Assembly: GCA_017798145.1 (NCBI GenBank)
Contig: CP059069.1
Coordinates: 915,226 to 979,225 of the forward strand
Length of the DNA: 64,000 nt
Reading direction: 5' to 3'
DNA from: Akkermansiaceae bacterium
GTDB taxonomy: Bacteria > Verrucomicrobiota > Verrucomicrobiia > Verrucomicrobiales > Akkermansiaceae
In this document: positions 17,373-30,300 of the stretch, one piece after another
Layout: each line of letters opens with the position of its first letter
Numbering within the stretch: position 1 is the first letter of the stretch
The notes under the pieces: generated by a model
Databases searched by the model: none
What the model was told of the DNA's origin: nothing
What the model saw: only the letters and a program-made list of their open reading frames with translations
Program-made: the position numbers and the translations under genes

Positions 17373-18449
17373 TCAGAGATCTACGGTCTTGCCGGTGCGG
17401 AAACTTTCGTCTGCGGCGGCGACGATGCGCATCGAGGCGACGGCATCGTCCATGTGGTCGGAGAGATCCTCGTCGTTGAGGATGGCATTGAGGAAAAACT
17501 CCTGCTCGCGGTGGCAGAGGCCGTCGTGGTCCGGCTCATCGTCGAGGCGTAGCATGTCATCGGCTTTCACGAATTTCCCTCCGGCATCAAGCTCCGAGTG
17601 GTGGAGTTTGAGCGCCTGGGTCTGGGTGTGGGCGTCGACGTTCGCGCTCTGCCCCTCGGCCGCCGCCTTGTCGGCGACGATGGAGACGCAACCCTTCGGG
17701 CCAACGACGTCTTTCACGAAAAATGCAACCTCGCTCATCATCGGGCCCCAGCCGGCCTCGTACCAGCCGACCGAGCCGTCCTCGAAGGTGACCTGGAGTG
17801 CGCCGTAGTTGATTTTCCCCTCGGGCAGCTCGTCGGTCAGGCGGGCACCGATGCCGGAGACGCGGATCGGTTTGGAGCGGGTCATCTGGCACATCACATC
17901 GACGTAGTGCACGCCGCAATCGACGATGGGCGAGATCGACGACATGAGGTTCTTGTGGGTTTTCCAGTTCGCGCCGGAGGATTGCTGGTTGAGGTTCATG
18001 CGCATCACCAGCGGCTTGCCGAGTGTCTGGGCGACCTCGATGAACTTGATCCAGCTGGGGTGGTGGCGGAGGATGTAGCCGATGACGAGCTTGCGGTTCG
18101 TGGCGCGCGCCTTGGCGACGATGCGTTCGGCCTCAACGACGGTTTCCGCGAGCGGTTTCTCGATGAAGACATGGCAGCCGGCATCGAAGGCGGCCTCCGC
18201 ATATTCCGCGTGGGTGTCGGGATAGGTGGAGATGGAAACGGCGTCCGGTTTGGTCGCGCGGAGGGCTTCGTGGAAATCGCCAAACTCCGCATAGCCGCCG
18301 CCAAGCTCCTTGTTTAGCGCGGCTCGGCTCTCCGGGGAGCGGGTGACGATGCCGCAGATTTCAAAGCCGGGGATATTATGATAAGCGAGGGCGTGCGAGC
18401 GGCCCATGTGGCCTGCTCCGGCGCAGAGGATTCGGATCGGTGATGACAT
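17373..18449 (-). CDS. Gfo/Idh/MocA family NAD(P)-dependent oxidoreductase
   Basis: 358 residues. The N-terminal Rossmann fold has the nucleotide-binding motif CAGAGHMGRSHALAY. FIEKPLAETVVEAERIV contains the family EKP signature whose Lys is catalytic. NPIVDCGVHYVD-like sequence occurs as SISPIVDCGVHYVDVM. The C-terminal alpha/beta domain is complete. Members oxidise sugars or inositols, often at C-3. No Tat or Sec signal is seen, so it is cytoplasmic, unlike the neighbouring DUF1080 protein. It is first in the leftward group and diverges from the beta-galactosidase gene across about 160 bases, which may carry both promoters. Confidence 0.9.
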   Translation of the reverse strand: MSSPIRILCAGAGHMGRSHALAYHNIPGFEICGIVTRSPESRAALNKELGGGYAEFGDFHEALRATKPDAVSISTYPDTHAEYAEAAFDAGCHVFIEKPLAETVVEAERIVAKARATNRKLVIGYILRHHPSWIKFIEVAQTLGKPLVMRMNLNQQSSGANWKTHKNLMSSISPIVDCGVHYVDVMCQMTRSKPIRVSGIGARLTDELPEGKINYGALQVTFEDGSVGWYEAGWGPMMSEVAFFVKDVVGPKGCVSIVADKAAAEGQSANVDAHTQTQALKLHHSELDAGGKFVKADDMLRLDDEPDHDGLCHREQEFFLNAILNDEDLSDHMDDAVASMRIVAAADESFRTGKTVDL

Positions 18450-18555
18450 GCGCGGGATGTTTGGCAGTTGCGAAACGGGAAATCAAACGCCGAATTCCCA
18501 CAGACCGCCAAAAGGAATGTATCCGTTGCGGTTTTTTTCCGTGTGCCGTGAGTGA

Positions 18556-21726
<3,171 letters not shown>

Positions 21727-21765
21727 GGATCCCAATGCGATCCCGTGGGCTTGGGGGGATTGCTC

Positions 21766-22053
21766 TCATCTCCTCCAGCGCAGCTCGGCGCGGAGGGCTT
21801 CCAACTCATCGAGCAGGCCGATGATGGTATGGATGGCCGCCCAGTTCATGCGGTGTTGCTGGCGCAGCGTCTCGATGTGGCGGATGCGGATGACGGAATC
21901 CTCATCGAAGCACATCCCGTCCCCATCGCGGCATACGGGCGAGACAATGCCCTTGCGGCAATAGAAAACGATTTTGCGGCGGGAGCAGCCGGTCATGCGG
22001 ATGACAACCTCGATGGGGTGGATTTCGTGGGGGTCGGGGCTTATCATTTTCAT
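21766..22053 (-). CDS. CbpM-like MerR-type HTH co-chaperone modulator
   Basis: 95 residues from the ATG at 22053, one base after the stop of the DnaJ-family gene. The first half is a MerR-like winged helix (EVVIRMTGCSRRKIVFYCRKGIVSPV). The second half (RIRHIETLRQQHRMNWAAIHTIIGLLDELEALRAEL) resembles the C-terminal helices of E. coli CbpM, the specific inhibitor of CbpA. The tight pairing with a CbpA-type DnaJ mirrors the cbpA-cbpM operon. It could instead be a DNA-binding regulator; context favours the chaperone role. It converges on the beta-galactosidase gene, 39 bases apart. Confidence 0.75.
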   Translation of the reverse strand: MKMISPDPHEIHPIEVVIRMTGCSRRKIVFYCRKGIVSPVCRDGDGMCFDEDSVIRIRHIETLRQQHRMNWAAIHTIIGLLDELEALRAELRWRR

Positions 22054-22054
22054 G

Positions 22055-23014
22055 TCAGAGTTCCCTGGGATTGAATTTGGAGAGGTCGCGGAGCTTTTCC
22101 CATAGGGCGCGCTCGCTGGCGTCAATGGATGGAGGGGTCTCGATGGAGATCACGACAAAAAGATCTCCTGGGTCGCCCTTTTTGGGGAGGCCGTAGCCCT
22201 TGAGGCGGAGCTGATCCCCGGAGCCGGTGCCCGCCGGGATTTTGACCTGCACGGATTTACCGCCGGGGATGTCGATGGAAATCGTCGTGCCGAGCACCGC
22301 CTCCCACGGCGCCAGCCCGAGGTCGCGGAAAAGATCGTGCCCTTTCACCCGGAAATCGGGATGGGCGGCGATGCGGACACGGAGGTAAAGGTCGCCTCTC
22401 TCTCCGCCGCCAGCCCCCTCCCCGCCGTGACCGGGAACGCGCAGCCTCTGTCCCTCGCCGATACCCGCCGGGATGCGCACCTGGACTTCGTCGGCGATCA
22501 CCCGGCCTGTCCCGGGCTCGGCCTTGCGGAGGGAAATGGTTCGCATGGAGCCATGGAACGCCTCCTCCAGGGTGACCATGAGGTCGCCCTCGATGTCCTG
22601 CCCGCGCCGTGCACCGCCTTGGCCGGGGAAACCGCCGCCGAAACCCGCCGAGCGCCTCGCACCGCCGCCGGAAAAGTATTGCTCGAAGAAATCGCTGAAG
22701 CCGGTGCCATCGAACTGGAACTCCGCCCCTCCCGGCATCGGGCCGGAAGACCAGCCGCCGCCCGGCGGCGGGGGCGGTGCCTGCTGGTTCCAGTTCGCGC
22801 CGAGCGTGTCGTATTTCTTCCGTTTCTCCGGATCTCCCAGAACCTCGTATGCCTCGTTGATCTCCTTGAATTTTTCCTCCGCCGTGGACTTGTCCTTGGC
22901 CACATCCGGATGGTGGGCGCGCGCCAGCTTGCGGAAGGCCTTTTTCACCTCCGCCTGGGGTGCGTCCTTGGTGATACCGAGGATCTGATAGTAGTCTTTG
23001 AAGTCGGTTGCCAT
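22055..23014 (-). CDS. cbpA: DnaJ-family co-chaperone, CbpA type
   Basis: 319 residues. The N-terminal J-domain (about 5-70) has DYYQILGITKDAPQAEVKKAF and the essential HPD in ARAHHPDV. A Gly/Pro/Phe-rich linker (about 80-130, including GGGWSSGPMPGG) follows, then the C-terminal substrate-binding domains (DIEGDLMVTLEEAFHG ... LGTTISIDIPGGKSVQVKIPAG). The cysteine zinc repeats of true DnaJ are missing, which places it with CbpA. It stimulates DnaK ATPase. It is co-transcribed with the CbpM-like gene. Confidence 0.93.
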   Translation of the reverse strand: MATDFKDYYQILGITKDAPQAEVKKAFRKLARAHHPDVAKDKSTAEEKFKEINEAYEVLGDPEKRKKYDTLGANWNQQAPPPPPGGGWSSGPMPGGAEFQFDGTGFSDFFEQYFSGGGARRSAGFGGGFPGQGGARRGQDIEGDLMVTLEEAFHGSMRTISLRKAEPGTGRVIADEVQVRIPAGIGEGQRLRVPGHGGEGAGGGERGDLYLRVRIAAHPDFRVKGHDLFRDLGLAPWEAVLGTTISIDIPGGKSVQVKIPAGTGSGDQLRLKGYGLPKKGDPGDLFVVISIETPPSIDASERALWEKLRDLSKFNPREL

Positions 23015-23070
23015 TCCTTTGGAATCTCAACGGGTTCTATCATCTGCGTTTCCGAATGTCGAACAGCCGA

Positions 23071-25287
23071 TTATTTTTTCCGGACCAGGACGACCCAGTC
23101 CTTGTCAGGGTCTGACGGCGGCAGGCCCATGGAATTTCCGATGCCGCCTAGCATCGAGTCTTTCGATCCCACCTGAAGTCTGCCGCCGTTGCGGGGATCG
23201 AACCAGCGGATGCTGTAAGCAGATCCGCCTTCAGGCCAGAGATCCCTCTCGCCGCCTTTCGGCAGATAGACGACGTAGGTATCTCCGGGCTTGGAGAAGC
23301 AGTAGCCCGCCTCGTTGCCGTTCGGGCTGTTTCCGACTTGTGCGTTGTCACTTCTCATTTCCTGGAACGGGATCTTGTTATCGGAAAAGAATGTCAGCGC
23401 GTGGCGGCAGGAATCCCACCACTTATCGCGGCTGCGGAAATCCTGTAGGGTGAGGTCGGAGTGATCGAACTTGTATCCGAAATACCACTCGGTGCCCGTG
23501 CCGCCCGCGAGAAGCACGCCCCACAGAGCCTTGTGGCGGGCGTCGGCATAGTTGCCTTTGCCCTGCGGGTTCTTCGCATCCTCGGCGTCGTTCATAAGGC
23601 CTTCCTGGGCGCTGCCTGGTTCGTCGTAGGCGACCACCCACGGCTTGCCCGCTGCGGTGGATTTTTCCACCCACTCCAGCACATCCTTGTGCACGTCTCC
23701 GAACTTCGGATCGCTGCCCTGCATCGACAGGCCGGTGAGTTTCGACTTCTCCCCTAACAGCGGCGTGTGGATCTTGGATTTCTGCGGTGGATACGTGTGG
23801 ATGACGATGTTGTGTCCATAGGGATCGGTCTCGTTGAAATACCTTGCCATTTCCCTGCGCTGCAAGTCGGTCTGCTTGTTGTTCTCCTCTCCGAGATTCC
23901 AGTTCAGCGCGAGGTGGTGGCCGAAGCGTGCGATCAACTCGCGGTAGTAAAGTTTTCGCTCCACGCCCAGATCGCCGTTATCAAGGAGCGTGTCGTTTTC
24001 CGCCTCCTGGGTCTTGAAGTGCAGGTGGAATCCCATGCGATCCGCGTGATCCATCACCACCTCCCACTGGTCCATCCGGGAGACATCGATTCGCACCCGC
24101 TCCCCGTAAGCGGTGTACATGAACACGTTCCGATCATCGCCTTCGATGTTCATGGTCATGAATGAGATCGAGTTCACGCCCTCGGAGGCGAGGTAATTGA
24201 TGGCGCCGATCAGCCCCTTGCCCTTGCCGTCCTGCCAGGTGGGGTCACCGGTCTTCCAATCCTGAACGTGCGGCCCATACGTTTTCACCAACTTGTCCTT
24301 TTGGCCGTCACTCTTGAAATCGCCGTCAAAATCAGCATAGGCGAAGAGGTTCTCCGGGGAATCCGCACCCTGCTTGAGGAAATATTTCCCGGTCTCAGCC
24401 CAGCGGAGATAGCGCTCGCCCACATATTCCAAACGCCCGCGCGCGCGGTTGTCGCGGCCGGTCTTGTCTGTCTGCCCGACGGTGAATTTCCCTTTCACAA
24501 TCCCGTCCGGATTCCCGTCCAAGCGGGCGGGCGCGCCCGCATCTTCGCCATCTTCCACGGCCACGCCCTTTCCCGCCCGGAACCGGGCCTCATAGTTCCA
24601 CTCCCCCGTTTCGGGCGGAGAAAAGTTCACTCTCCAGATCTTTCCGGAACCCTCACCCGTTTCACCCGCCGCCCCATCCGCAGCGAAATATCCCGGCACC
24701 ACCATGCTCCGCCCGGAAGCGGCATGGCGGAAGACAACGTTCAGGCGGTAGTCGAGGAACGGGTTGGGAGTCCCGTTTTCCCAACTCCCCGGCCCCTCGA
24801 AGACAATCCCAACGCGATGCCACTTCTTCAGCTCGCCATGCACCCCCTTGGCAATTTTCGAGGTTGCCACCGGGCCAAGCGGAGCTGGAGCCGCCCCATC
24901 GGTGACCGTGAAGCCGATCTCCATGATCTCACCGCCTGAGGCGGTCGCCCGCAAGCTGTGCTTTCCGACCGATGGAGTCCAGGAAGCAAAATCCCCGCCC
25001 TTGTCCCCGGTCAGCGAATAGGGCGCGCCCCCCTCTGTCCGGAAGTTCGTTTTCCCGTCCAGATCAAAGCGGACTTTCCCGGGCTCCTTTCCTCCGGCCA
25101 CCGCCTCAATGCTGAGATTCCGTGTGGGAAGCTTGCGCAGATCGATCACCGCACCATCTTCCAACGGACTGAAACCTGCGATCGGCCGGTCCTTATCCGC
25201 ATCGATCAACCGGAACTCCTTTAACGCCTCGCCCTTCGCGAACAGGGACAAGGCCAGCAACTTGGGAAGAGATGCAATCACACGCAT
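23071..25287 (-). CDS. Secreted DUF5060-domain glycoside hydrolase-like protein
   Basis: 738 residues with a probable short signal peptide (RVIASLPKLLALSLFAKGEA). A beta domain at about 25-130 precedes a DUF5060 immunoglobulin-like domain (about 150-270: KWHRVGIVFEGPGSWENGTPNPF). A TIM-barrel-like region (about 340-640) follows, with NSISFMTMNIEGDDRNV and HLALNWNLGEENNKQT, where the Glu pair is a candidate catalytic site. The C-terminus (about 650-735) resembles the putative collagen-binding domain that often closes such proteins. The likely role is cleavage of a polysaccharide or glycoconjugate outside the cell; the substrate is unknown. It stands near the beta-galactosidase locus but is separated from it by the co-chaperone pair. 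Confidence 0.8.
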   Translation of the reverse strand: MRVIASLPKLLALSLFAKGEALKEFRLIDADKDRPIAGFSPLEDGAVIDLRKLPTRNLSIEAVAGGKEPGKVRFDLDGKTNFRTEGGAPYSLTGDKGGDFASWTPSVGKHSLRATASGGEIMEIGFTVTDGAAPAPLGPVATSKIAKGVHGELKKWHRVGIVFEGPGSWENGTPNPFLDYRLNVVFRHAASGRSMVVPGYFAADGAAGETGEGSGKIWRVNFSPPETGEWNYEARFRAGKGVAVEDGEDAGAPARLDGNPDGIVKGKFTVGQTDKTGRDNRARGRLEYVGERYLRWAETGKYFLKQGADSPENLFAYADFDGDFKSDGQKDKLVKTYGPHVQDWKTGDPTWQDGKGKGLIGAINYLASEGVNSISFMTMNIEGDDRNVFMYTAYGERVRIDVSRMDQWEVVMDHADRMGFHLHFKTQEAENDTLLDNGDLGVERKLYYRELIARFGHHLALNWNLGEENNKQTDLQRREMARYFNETDPYGHNIVIHTYPPQKSKIHTPLLGEKSKLTGLSMQGSDPKFGDVHKDVLEWVEKSTAAGKPWVVAYDEPGSAQEGLMNDAEDAKNPQGKGNYADARHKALWGVLLAGGTGTEWYFGYKFDHSDLTLQDFRSRDKWWDSCRHALTFFSDNKIPFQEMRSDNAQVGNSPNGNEAGYCFSKPGDTYVVYLPKGGERDLWPEGGSAYSIRWFDPRNGGRLQVGSKDSMLGGIGNSMGLPPSDPDKDWVVLVRKK

Positions 25288-25393
25288 CCATCGACTACGA
25301 AGGGCCGAATGCTACATTTCAAACAAATTCCAGGCAGCTCTGAGGATTTCTTCGTGGTTGAGAAAACGCGCCAGTGGGTGCAAGGTCTGCTCC

Positions 25394-26275
25394 ATGCCCG
25401 CCACCCGCGACCCGGACGAGCCGAAGATCTTCTTCCTCCCGAACCTGATGACCGCCTGCAACCTCGCCTGCGGCTTCTTCGCCGTGCTGATGATTTTCAA
25501 GGGCCAGATCGAGGTGCAGAAAGTCACGGGCGACAGCATTGTGGCCGCCAAGGAATACTACGAGATCTCCCGGAAATTCTACGAATACGCGATCCTTCTC
25601 ATCTTCGGCTCCTGCCTCTTTGATCTGCTCGACGGGCGGCTTGCACGGCTCGGCGGACAGGAATCCCCCTTCGGCCAGGAGTTCGACTCGCTGGCGGACA
25701 TCATCTCCTTCGGCATGGCTCCCGCCCTGCTGATGTCCCGAGCCGTGCTTTTCCCGCTCGGCAACATCGGCTGGGGCATCGCGCTCATCTACCTCGTCTG
25801 CGGGGCGATGCGGCTCGCTCGTTTCAACTGCCTCGCCTCCATGCCGAAAAAGCCCGGCGCGAGCTCCGATTTCCGCGGCATCCCCATCCCCATGGCCGCC
25901 GGTTTCATCGCCTCGATCACCTTCCTCATCATCGACCTCTACAAGAACGACCACGAGGTCGGCCCGTGGAAATACGTGTTGGCGGCTGCGATGCTTTTTC
26001 TCTCCTGGCTAATGATCAGCGATGTCCGCTACCCGTCTTTCAAGACCGTCGGCTGGAAAACGCGCGGCACCTACACCGCCATCCTGCTGGCCGTGGTGCT
26101 GTTGTTCATCACCGTGCAGTTCCGCTATGTCATGCCGGTGGTGCTGTTCAGCGCATACCTTCTCTACGGCTTCATCCGCCCTTGGCTTTCCCAGCGGATG
26201 CGCAAGGAAATCGAGGTCTATTCTCCTCCCGAGGATACACCGGATGATCCCAAGGAAAACCCCACCGAATACTGA
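25394..26275 (+). CDS. pssA: CDP-diacylglycerol--serine O-phosphatidyltransferase
   Basis: 293 residues from the ATG at 25394; the frame is open upstream but overlaps the opposite-strand DUF5060 gene. It contains the complete CDP-alcohol phosphotransferase motif: DGRLARLGGQESPFGQEFD followed by SLAD, i.e. DG-x2-AR-x8-G-x3-D-x3-D. About six to seven membrane helices follow. It makes phosphatidylserine from CDP-diacylglycerol and serine, the first step to phosphatidylethanolamine. No decarboxylase (psd) gene is adjacent. The gene after it starts 6 bases downstream and is probably co-transcribed. Confidence 0.93.
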   Translation: MPATRDPDEPKIFFLPNLMTACNLACGFFAVLMIFKGQIEVQKVTGDSIVAAKEYYEISRKFYEYAILLIFGSCLFDLLDGRLARLGGQESPFGQEFDSLADIISFGMAPALLMSRAVLFPLGNIGWGIALIYLVCGAMRLARFNCLASMPKKPGASSDFRGIPIPMAAGFIASITFLIIDLYKNDHEVGPWKYVLAAAMLFLSWLMISDVRYPSFKTVGWKTRGTYTAILLAVVLLFITVQFRYVMPVVLFSAYLLYGFIRPWLSQRMRKEIEVYSPPEDTPDDPKENPTEY

Positions 26276-26281
26276 CCCACT

Positions 26282-27181
26282 ATGGCCGAAGACGGAAAGA
26301 AATCCCGCATCATCCCCTGGCTGCTCGTTATCCTGCCGGTGTGGGTATTCGTATCCGCAGGCTTCGCGTTGGTGAAATATTTCAAGGATGAGAAAGCGGA
26401 TGCCGCAAAGGAAGAGCAGCGCTTCGCCCGCTCGGTATCGGCGGGGTCCATCGCGGACGATCTCCGGAAAACCATCGAAGTCATCGGCGAGCGCAACACC
26501 GGCATCCCGGAAAAACTCTCCGCCATGGCCTCCATGATCGCAGGATCGCTCGGCCCGTCGAACACCGGATATGAGGTGAAACCCATCGAAGGCCCCGCAG
26601 GCTTCCCCATCCTCCAGGCATCGGTCGGGGCAAAGGACAGGGATGCATCGCCCGTGTGGGTGCTGACCTCCTACGATTCCCCGGCCGGTTCGCGCGGCGC
26701 TGAAAGAAACGCCACCGGCCTGGCCGCGACGATGGCCGCCTCCCAGGCGCTTGCCGATGCCGAACCGTCCCACCCCATCCGTTTCCTGTTCCTTCCCCAC
26801 GCCAACGAAGCCGACTCGCCCATCGCCGAGACAGCCCTCACCGTTGCGAACCTCATGAAGCAGTCACCCGCCCCCAAAGCCATCCTCTGCATCGAGGCCA
26901 TGGGCGATGCGGAAACCCTCATTCTCTCATCCCGCGACACCGCTGCCATTCCGACAAGGGAATTCCAGGGCCTCGGAAAGATCCTGGGAGCCGAAGTCAC
27001 CTGCCTTGGCGACGATTTCGACCTCTCCTCCACTCTCTTCGAGATGGGCCTTCCCGCCATCCGCATCGCCACCCGCCCCACCCTCCTGCCGGACGAAAAG
27101 GACGACAAGATCCCCTTCGCCCCAACCGTCGCCGCATCGGCGGGGCGGCTGGTGGAACTGTTGGAGAGGCTGTCCCGATAG
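26282..27181 (+). CDS. Membrane-anchored peptidase-M28-like protein lacking metal ligands
   Basis: 299 residues. One N-terminal membrane segment (about 11-32, IPWLLVILPVWVFVSAGFAL) is followed by a predicted extracytoplasmic domain. The core VWVLTSYDSPAGSRGAERN and RFLFLPHANEADS follows the M28 aminopeptidase pattern, in which the metal ligands come from HxD, a GAxDN Asp and an EE pair. Here the His is Ser, the GAxDN Asp is Arg, and EE is NE. It therefore looks like a catalytically dead M28 relative. It may share a transcript with pssA (6-base gap). A degenerate copy of its 3' end lies about 4 kb downstream at 31050-31320. Function unknown. Confidence 0.7.
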   Translation: MAEDGKKSRIIPWLLVILPVWVFVSAGFALVKYFKDEKADAAKEEQRFARSVSAGSIADDLRKTIEVIGERNTGIPEKLSAMASMIAGSLGPSNTGYEVKPIEGPAGFPILQASVGAKDRDASPVWVLTSYDSPAGSRGAERNATGLAATMAASQALADAEPSHPIRFLFLPHANEADSPIAETALTVANLMKQSPAPKAILCIEAMGDAETLILSSRDTAAIPTREFQGLGKILGAEVTCLGDDFDLSSTLFEMGLPAIRIATRPTLLPDEKDDKIPFAPTVAASAGRLVELLERLSR

Positions 27182-27333
27182 GAGCGGATGCCTCTCCACC
27201 CGCTGTCACTACCCCGCATATCCACAGGAGGTCGAGACACCACCCCAGTCCAAGGGATCGGAGGCGCCCAATCTCCTTGGGTGAAGTCGTTTGTCCCCGT
27301 GACATTTGAGAACCCAAAATCCGCTGCAAACCC

Positions 27334-27362
27334 TTGTTTTGTCTTGCAAATCTGGATATCCT
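27334..27362 (+). promoter_or_regulatory. Candidate promoter of the large secreted repeat protein
   Basis: TTGTTT (27334-27339) and TATCCT (27357-27362) are separated by 17 bases, 37 bases before the ATG at 27399. The segment is AT-richer than its surroundings. It suggests the secreted protein gene is transcribed separately from the pssA pair. Confidence 0.35.
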
Positions 27363-27398
27363 AACAATGAATCTTACGTCTATGTTACCGCTACGGTT

Positions 27399-30300
27399 AT
27401 GAAAATCATCCTCCGCTCCCTGCCAATCCACCTGAGTTTCATTTCCAGCGCTCTCCTGGCATTGCCAGCCGTCGCGCAATATTCTACGCCGCCCCCACCC
27501 GAGATCGTCTCGGCATGGAAACTCGATTCTGAAAACGTAGTTGTAATATTCAGGCATGACGGCGTTTTCTACTTCATCGATGGCATGACAGGTCATCTGG
27601 GCATGGAGCGCGGCACGTATGAATGGGATAAGGACACAGGTGCATTCTCCGTGGATGTCATCGTCGATACCAATGATGATGCCGGACTATCCCATCCAGG
27701 AGCAGCAACCACGGTATCCATCGTTGGCAACACCCTGAATTATACAGTCGCGGGCGAAGGCACATTTGCCCTTGCGCGCGTGGTCAATACCGCCAACGCC
27801 ATCGTAGGCTCCTGGCATCTTCCGGGCCTGGACGCGAACGTGACTTTCCTCTCCGACGGCACCTACTACCACTCCGAGGAATCCGATAACGAACCGGAGA
27901 GCACAACCGGCATGGAGCGCGGCACATATTCCTGGAACAGCTCAACCGGAGCCCTCAGCGCAACACCCATCACCGACACGAACGGGGACATCGGCCTAAG
28001 CAACCCCACGCCCTCGTTCAATGCGACGATCACGGGAAACATCATGACCCTTGTCGAAGGTGATGAAACGTATGTTCTCCGCCGCATCACACCGATCCTG
28101 GCCCCGCTGGCGCGAAATGATTTTGAGGTGGATAAGTTCGCGAACTATCGGCAATCCAGCGCGGCGGCCCCCTCGCTGTTGCCCGGCCCGCCGAATGATG
28201 ACCAGCCGTTCTGGGGCGAAGCCTACATAGACACTGTTTCAGGCACAGGCGGAACGCTGGGCATCACAGGCCAAGCCGTGCAGAATTTCGTGAATGATGA
28301 CGGATGGTCCATCGCGAAGGAATACACCACCCTCTCCGCCCTCAACGCCGCCAGCGCCTTTCCCAACGGGGCGAACTACACGTTCTCCCGCACCGGCGGC
28401 AGCGCTACGCTGAGCTTTCCGGCCAACGGCGCCTTCCCTCCAGCGCCCGCCATCCTCGGCAACGGCGAAAACGGAGCATGGAACAACGGAGTCTACGTGC
28501 TAGGCCAAAACCAAACCCTGATTTGGAGCGCCCACACGGCATTCGACCCCACCATCCTTGTCACCGTCTTGACCGTCGTCGATCAGGATACCGGTTTTGA
28601 AATCATGAAAGAGGAGGTGATCCAGGGCGACATCGTCTCTTACGACTTCCGCGGCAAGCTCACCCCGGGCGCTACCTACGACGTGATACTCGAGCACGTG
28701 AAAATCGCAGGCTCCACCACATCCGGCACCGGACCCTTCGCGGGAAAGCTCGGATACGCCCTCTACAACTCCAACACCCGGTTCAGCATGGCGACCGAGA
28801 ACCGGCACGTACACACCCTCGTGGCATGGAAGCAGAAAATTTCCGGGCAACAGTCCCCATCCCTTCTTTCGCCGATCGGAGCCGCCTTCAATGCGGGCGT
28901 CGAAGGCTCCGGGATCTCCGCCACGTTTCCCTCATCCAACATAACCCTTACCAAGCCGGACAGCTCCACAGTCCCCTTCCAACTGGATATCGACCGCTGG
29001 GACGCCGGTGCAGAGTTCGCCAGCTTCGCCGAACTCCAAACGGCATTCCCTGACGGAACCTACAACATCAATATCGGCGGCGATCCGACCCCCATCATCG
29101 TCAGCGGCGCGAACTACCCCAACCAGCCGCTCGTGACCTCTTCCGCCGGCACCTGGGTGAACGGAAAACTCCGGATCACCGCCTCGCAAGCGGCTGCGGG
29201 CTTCACCCTCAGCTCGAATCACTCAACGGGCAACGGCTTCGAAACACTCGATGTGCTCGATGTCGCCTTGGATGAGTATGTCGTCAGGGCCGTCAATGAT
29301 TTGGATCCTGCCCCACAGCCTACCGACACATCCGTGAGCGCATCCATCGGCCCCAATCTCCTCACCGTCGGCAAAAGCTACGAGGTGGAAGTGGAGTTCG
29401 ACGAGGTCGTTGATTTCACCGCGCTCCAAGGCAAACCCTGGGGCTTGTCGCCCGACGGCAGCGCCAGCGCCTTCGGTCTCCTTAGCAGCACCACCCTCCT
29501 GACCATCGAGGTCATCGCCGACTCTCCTCCGGTGGTGGAATTCGTCGTCGCCGTCAAGGATGTAAGGCACTTTCAGACCGGTCAGGGCACCGTCATTCTC
29601 GACCCCTCACCGGTGACTCCGACAAATGGCGGGCCGTTTGGATTTGCAGCGGGTGTCCAAGGCCAGAACATGGTTTCGCTCCCCGCACCGACTGTGACGC
29701 CCCCGCCCGGCACGCCGAGCACCATCCAAGATCCTTTCTACAACACCCTCTTCTTTGATGCTGCGGACGATGAACTCTCCTGGCGCTACGGCCCCGATGC
29801 CAACGACTGGGGCGCCACCTCCCAGGCAGGCATCGATAACCGATTCCCCAACGGCACCTACACCTTCCTGGTCAACGGAGTGTCAGTGCCTCTAAGCCTA
29901 ACCGGTGACGCGTATCCGAACATCCCGCAATTGACGCTGACCGGCGGATCATGGATCAACGGCAAATACGCCATGGACGCAGCGAATGCGCTCACCGTCA
30001 CTACGAACACTTTCACCGGATACGGTTCCAACGTCGATGGCCGTGTCTTCCTTGAAATCAATGATACAAGCGTTGAGCATTTCAGAAGCAGCAGTCCGGC
30101 CACAAATTTCGCCACCCTTTCTGTTCCTTCAAATTCCCTTCCGCTCAATGACATCTCGCGGATCGACGCGGAATTCGGCGCGATCGTATCGAAGAGCAAC
30201 GCGATTCCCGGATCGTATAGCGCGGCTCTTTATGCGAGGCAGCTCAAAGCCGAGGTTCACATCCTGCCGAAAATCATCACCCAATCGCCGAGCCGCGTGA

